From the NCBI GenBank assembly GCA_002454015.1, contig DKIB01000110.1, positions 39,033-47,609 of the forward strand: a DNA stretch of 8,577 nucleotides. The letters are read 5' to 3'. Source of the stretch: Proteobacteria bacterium UBA6729. Lineage in GTDB: Bacteria; Pseudomonadota; Gammaproteobacteria; Porifericomitales; Porifericomitaceae. The notes under the pieces were generated by a model, which was not told where the DNA came from, did no database searches, and saw only the letters and a list, made by a program, of their open reading frames with translations. Shown here one piece after another: positions 1-8,577 of the stretch; within the stretch, counting starts at the first letter, position 1, and each line of letters begins with the position of its first letter. Both the position numbers and the translations under genes were made by a program.

Positions 1-17
1 CTGCGGATACAGCGCTG

Positions 18-6014
<5,997 letters not shown>

Positions 6015-6032
6015 GATGTCAACCCGGCCTCA

Positions 6033-6041
6033 ATTCTAACA
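6033..6041 (-). promoter_or_regulatory. Possible extended -10 promoter of gltB
   Basis: The minus strand reads TGTTAGAAT, an extended -10 motif (TGn followed by TAGAAT, five of six matches to TATAAT). No good -35 box lies 16-18 bp upstream. A transcript would start near 6026 and leave a leader of only about 11 bases with no clear Shine-Dalgarno sequence, which counts against it. gltBD may instead be read from upstream or from an activator-dependent promoter I cannot identify. Confidence 0.25.
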
Positions 6042-6063
6042 CGTCTGGTCAGCCCGGGGTGCA

Positions 6064-6077
6064 GGCAGACCCCTGCC
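6064..6077 (-). other. Small second hairpin in the aroB-gltB gap
   Basis: GGCAG and CTGCC form a 5-bp perfect stem around a 4-base loop (GGGT on the minus strand). It follows the 6082-6101 hairpin in the direction of transcription, and there is no T-run after it. In GC-rich DNA a stem this short can occur by chance, so it is listed mainly because the two stem-loops fill most of the short intergenic gap. Confidence 0.25.
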
Positions 6078-6081
6078 ACCC

Positions 6082-6101
6082 GCAGCATATCCCGATGCTG
6101 C
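6082..6101 (-). other. Hairpin just after the aroB stop
   Basis: A perfect 7-bp inverted repeat, GCAGCAT and ATGCTGC around a 6-base loop, begins 3 bp after the aroB stop codon. No T-run follows on the minus strand, so it is not a classical intrinsic terminator. It could protect the aroB mRNA end, mark a processing site or act only as a weak pause before gltB. The repeat is seen directly; a function is inference. Confidence 0.4.
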
Positions 6102-6104
6102 AGC

Positions 6105-7181
6105 TCAGGATGCGCCGCAGGCACGCAGGCAATCCATCAGCAGTGTCTCATGGACATCCTGCACCACCACTGCCCGACCGATATCCTCCAGCAGTACCAG
6201 ACGCAGTACGCCGACACTGGCCTTCTTGTCTACTGCCATACACTCACGCAGCCGTGCTGCCGACAGCCCGGCAGGCACCGTACAGGGCAGCCCGGCGGCC
6301 TCGATCAGGCGGTGGATGCGCTCCACCGCAACACCGGACAACAATTGCATATCGGCTGACAACCGGGCGGCCATGCATATACCCACCGCTACTGCCTCAC
6401 CATGCAGCAGGCCCCGGTAGTTCTGGGCATTTTCCATGGCATGGGCAAAACTGTGTCCGAGATTCAGCAGGGCGCGGGTCCCCTGTTCCCGCTCATCCTC
6501 CATCACCACCTCCAGCTTGTTCCGGCAGGAGCGTTCCACCGCAGCTGCAATGGCCTGCGGCTGACGTGCACCCAGTGCTGCCATGGTGGCCTCCAACTGG
6601 TCCACAAAACCAACGTCACGAATGAGGCCATACTTGATCACCTCGGCCAGGCCTGCCCGATACTCACGCTCCGGCAGGGTATGCAGTGTGCTGGTATCCG
6701 CGATCACCGCCAGGGGTTGATGGAAGGCCCCAATCATGTTCTTGCCCAGAGGATGATTGACCCCGGTCTTGCCGCCTATTGCAGCATCCACCTGTGCCAG
6801 TAATGTGGTTGGCAACTGTATAAAGGCTATACCACGCTGATAACAGGCTGCTGTAAAACCGGTTATATCCCCCACCACGCCACCGCCGAGTGCCAGCAAC
6901 ACGCTGTCACGCCCATAACGGCGCTCCAGCAGCTGCCTGACGATTTGCTCCAGCGTTGTCAATACCTTGGCACCCTCGCCATCGGGAATCAAGACAGACT
7001 CAAACTCTCCTATGGCGGATTGCAGCTGCGTCTGGTACAGAGACAGGATGCGCTGATTGCTGACTACCAGCAGGCGTCTACGTCGTATATGTGGCGCATA
7101 CAGCTCCCCCCGAGCCAACAACCCGTCGCCTATGTGAATGGGATAGCCACGCCCCTCCAGGGCCAGTCTCAGGGTACGCAT
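6105..7181 (-). CDS. aroB: 3-dehydroquinate synthase (AroB)
   Basis: AroB converts DAHP to 3-dehydroquinate, the second shikimate-pathway step, using NAD and a divalent metal (zinc or cobalt). From the ATG at 7181 the protein has 358 residues, the normal size. The NAD-binding glycine-rich segment LGGGVVGDITGF starts near residue 98. PTTLLAQVDAAIGGKTGVN (124-142) and GKNMIGAFHQP (146-156) form the substrate site. The metal ligands are expected to be E180 (LAEVIKYG), H243 (NLGHSFAHAME) and H260 (LLHGEAVAVG), all present. A GTG at 7202 would add seven residues, but the ATG has a strong GGGAGGGG ribosome site just upstream and yields an N-terminus like that of other AroB proteins, so I prefer it. 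With that start aroB overlaps the end of aroK by 13 bp, which implies one transcript and coupled translation. It is followed by a 90-bp gap before gltB. Confidence 0.95.
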   Translation of the reverse strand: MRTLRLALEGRGYPIHIGDGLLARGELYAPHIRRRRLLVVSNQRILSLYQTQLQSAIGEFESVLIPDGEGAKVLTTLEQIVRQLLERRYGRDSVLLALGGGVVGDITGFTAACYQRGIAFIQLPTTLLAQVDAAIGGKTGVNHPLGKNMIGAFHQPLAVIADTSTLHTLPEREYRAGLAEVIKYGLIRDVGFVDQLEATMAALGARQPQAIAAAVERSCRNKLEVVMEDEREQGTRALLNLGHSFAHAMENAQNYRGLLHGEAVAVGICMAARLSADMQLLSGVAVERIHRLIEAAGLPCTVPAGLSAARLRECMAVDKKASVGVLRLVLLEDIGRAVVVQDVHETLLMDCLRACGAS

Positions 7182-7720
7182 GTCCCCTCCCTGCGCAGCC
7201 ACGTGCAGATTTGCTCCACCACCCCGGCGGGGGTACGGGTATCCGTATCCACAGTCAATTCGGCAAGCTCCCGATAGCAGGGCTCACGCTGCTGCAACAG
7301 GGTCCGCACCCTGGCCGCATGACCATCCCCCATCAGCAGGGGACGGCTGCTGTCACCACGGGTGCGTTGTGCCAACACCGTCGCAGCTGCCCGCAGATAT
7401 ACGGTCCGACCGCACCGTTGCAGGAGCTGTCGCGTCGCAAGGGCCAGCACCGCCCCACCACCCGTAGCCAGCACTATCGCCTCCCATGCCACAAGTTCCT
7501 GTATCAGCTGACATTCCAGCACCCGAAAGGCCGCCTCACCATCGCGCGCAAAGATCTCACGCACGCTACAACCCGTACGCCGCTCGATCTCCTGATCCGA
7601 ATCCGCAAAGGGCTGCCCCAGACGCTGCGCAAGCAGGATGCCCGTGCAGCTCTTGCCCGCCCCTGCAGGCCCCACCAGAAACACCCGCCTGCCCTGTAAC
7701 ACCAGGTCAGCAGGAGACAA
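7169..7720 (-). CDS. aroK: Shikimate kinase I (AroK)
   Basis: AroK phosphorylates shikimate to shikimate 3-phosphate with ATP, the fifth step of the shikimate pathway, in the cytoplasm. At 183 residues from TTG it is close to the usual 170-180. The Walker A loop GPAGAGKS is at residues 17-24. The shikimate-binding acidic pair D40 and D42 (FADSDQEIERRTG), F65-R66 with E69, the TGGG turn at 86-89, the lid arginine R126 (SRPLL) and R145 (QQREPCY) all match the family. The residue after GKS is Cys where Escherichia coli has Thr. The start is uncertain: the frame has no ATG near the Walker loop. TTG at 7720, 9 bp after the pilQ stop, gives the longest form; GTG at 7702 gives five residues before VFLVG and also fits the family. 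Neither has a clear Shine-Dalgarno sequence, suggesting coupling to pilQ translation. AroL is possible by sequence, but the location next to aroB favours AroK. Confidence 0.94.
   Translation of the reverse strand: MSPADLVLQGRRVFLVGPAGAGKSCTGILLAQRLGQPFADSDQEIERRTGCSVREIFARDGEAAFRVLECQLIQELVAWEAIVLATGGGAVLALATRQLLQRCGRTVYLRAAATVLAQRTRGDSSRPLLMGDGHAARVRTLLQQREPCYRELAELTVDTDTRTPAGVVEQICTWLRREGTCVP
7184..7191 (-). promoter_or_regulatory. Ribosome binding site deciding the aroB start
   Basis: The coding strand reads GGGAGGGG followed by AC and the ATG at 7181, with four bases between GGAGG and ATG. It lies inside the last codons of aroK. This near-perfect Shine-Dalgarno sequence supports the ATG over the upstream GTG at 7202, which lacks one. 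Confidence 0.7.
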
Positions 7721-7729
7721 GCAGGGGAC

Positions 7730-8577
7730 TCAACCCGCGCTGGGGCTGGTCAGGATCTTGGGGGTGACAAAAATGAGCAGCTCACTTTTGTCGTTGCTGT
7801 AATTCGAGTTCCTGAACAGGAAGCCCACATAAGGCAAATCCGAGAAGAACGGAATCCGGCTCTGGCTGTCCTGCAGGATGTGGGTGAAGATGCCTCCGAG
7901 CACAACGGTTTCCCCATTATCCACCAGCACAGTGGTGCTGACCCGGTTCGTATCCACCGTCAAGGCACCTCCCGCCACCTGTGTGCCGGGTTGGTCCTGA
8001 TTGACTTCCAACTCCAGCAGAATACGATCATCCGGGGTGATCTGCGGCACCACCCGCAGGCGCAACACGGCATCTATGAAGGAGGTGGAGGTAGCACCAC
8101 TCGCACTGGCCTCCTGATACGGTATCTGGGTACCTGACTCAATGATGGCCTCCCCCTGATTGACGGTGATCACCTTGGGACTGGAGATGTTCTCACCACG
8201 ACCCTCCGTCAGCAGGGCCTCCAGTTCCAGCTGCAACAGCCAGCTGCCCACCTGACCCAATGCTATCCCGAAGGCAGCACCGGGCAGAGCCCCTGAAGAC
8301 ACCGGCAGGCTGATAAGATAATTTTCTGCATCTCCAGTACAAAATCCTGTACAGGTTTCTTCTTCCGTAACTGTAATTTCTCCCTCCTCATTAATTTCCA
8401 CAGCTGTGGTTAAAAACACATTATCACCTTGTTTTTTGCCCCCAATCCTGATACCTTCACCCTCGCCCAACGCAGTGGCTCTGCTATAGCCGAATCTGAC
8501 ACCTATCTGCCGACTGAAGGCATCATCCACGGTGACGATGCGTGACTCGATCAACACCTGCTCAACCGGGATATCCA
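7730..8577 (-). CDS. pilQ: Type IV pilus secretin PilQ, C-terminal part (5' end outside window)
   Basis: PilQ forms the outer-membrane ring through which type IV pili extend and retract, and through which DNA enters in competent species. Only the last 281 residues are here. The reading frame is open to the window edge, so the true start lies beyond it; the GTG at 8557 is an internal valine in DIPVEQVLIESRIV, a typical PilQ strand. The secretin domain is recognisable from RGENISSPKVITVNQGEA, IPYQEASASGATSTSF, VVPQITPDDRILLEL, VDNGETVVLGGIF and the closing signature RIPFFSDLPYVGFLFR followed by KSELLIFVTPKIL. The gene ends in TGA, 9 bp before the probable aroK start, matching the pilMNOPQ-aroK-aroB order of gammaproteobacteria. 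An AT-rich block (8311-8460) encodes an acidic, cysteine-containing segment not seen in the Pseudomonas PilQ I can recall. Identity is firm; the special role of that segment is unknown. Confidence 0.95.
   Translation of the reverse strand, partial: DIPVEQVLIESRIVTVDDAFSRQIGVRFGYSRATALGEGEGIRIGGKKQGDNVFLTTAVEINEEGEITVTEEETCTGFCTGDAENYLISLPVSSGALPGAAFGIALGQVGSWLLQLELEALLTEGRGENISSPKVITVNQGEAIIESGTQIPYQEASASGATSTSFIDAVLRLRVVPQITPDDRILLELEVNQDQPGTQVAGGALTVDTNRVSTTVLVDNGETVVLGGIFTHILQDSQSRIPFFSDLPYVGFLFRNSNYSNDKSELLIFVTPKILTSPSAG

Noticed and set aside
8349..8358. CCTGTACAGG palindrome, also present near 5975-5987 as part of GCCTGTACAGGCC
   Set aside because: Both lie within coding sequence of unrelated genes, and ten matching bases in a palindrome can occur by chance in 8.5 kb; no further copies were noticed.
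8555..8557. GTG as start codon of pilQ
   Set aside because: The frame continues upstream to the window edge with residues typical of PilQ (DIPVEQ), so this is an internal valine of a gene cut by the window.

Overview
The window reads as chromosome from a gammaproteobacterium. All five genes lie on the minus strand, so the transcriptional order runs from high to low coordinates: pilQ (3' part only, cut by the window's right edge), aroK, aroB, gltB, gltD. This matches the order pilMNOPQ-aroK-aroB-(damX)-gltB-gltD known from Pseudomonas and relatives, but no damX-like SPOR-domain gene sits between aroB and gltB. The sequence is GC-rich (roughly 60% in stretches counted by hand) and all five frames are open, so this looks like conserved housekeeping DNA. 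I cannot name the genus.

Right part (7730-8577): the C-terminal secretin domain of PilQ, the outer-membrane pore of type IV pili. It contains an AT-rich block of about 150 bp (38% GC by hand count, against about 58-63% on either side) that encodes an acidic segment with a C-x4-C motif.

Middle (6105-7720): aroK and aroB, steps 5 and 2 of the shikimate pathway. aroK starts 9 bp after the pilQ stop, apparently from TTG or GTG. aroB most likely starts at an ATG inside the end of aroK, preceded by a strong Shine-Dalgarno sequence. The 90-bp aroB-gltB gap holds two small hairpins and a possible extended -10 promoter.

Left part (103-6014): gltB and gltD, the large and small subunits of NADPH-dependent glutamate synthase (GOGAT). 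Stop and start overlap by one base (TGATG). All catalytic and cofactor motifs I looked for are present. GltD carries a perfect 15-bp tandem duplication near its start.

Left edge (1-143): the most unusual structure in the window. A 58-bp sequence that includes the last 41 bp of gltD and 17 bp beyond its stop is repeated 85 bp downstream at 56 of 58 identical positions. An out-of-frame minus-strand mini-ORF of 30 codons links the two copies and ends with a second version of the GltD C-terminal tail. The first copy touches the window edge, so the array may continue. I see no defence system, mobile element, CRISPR array, tRNA or rRNA.
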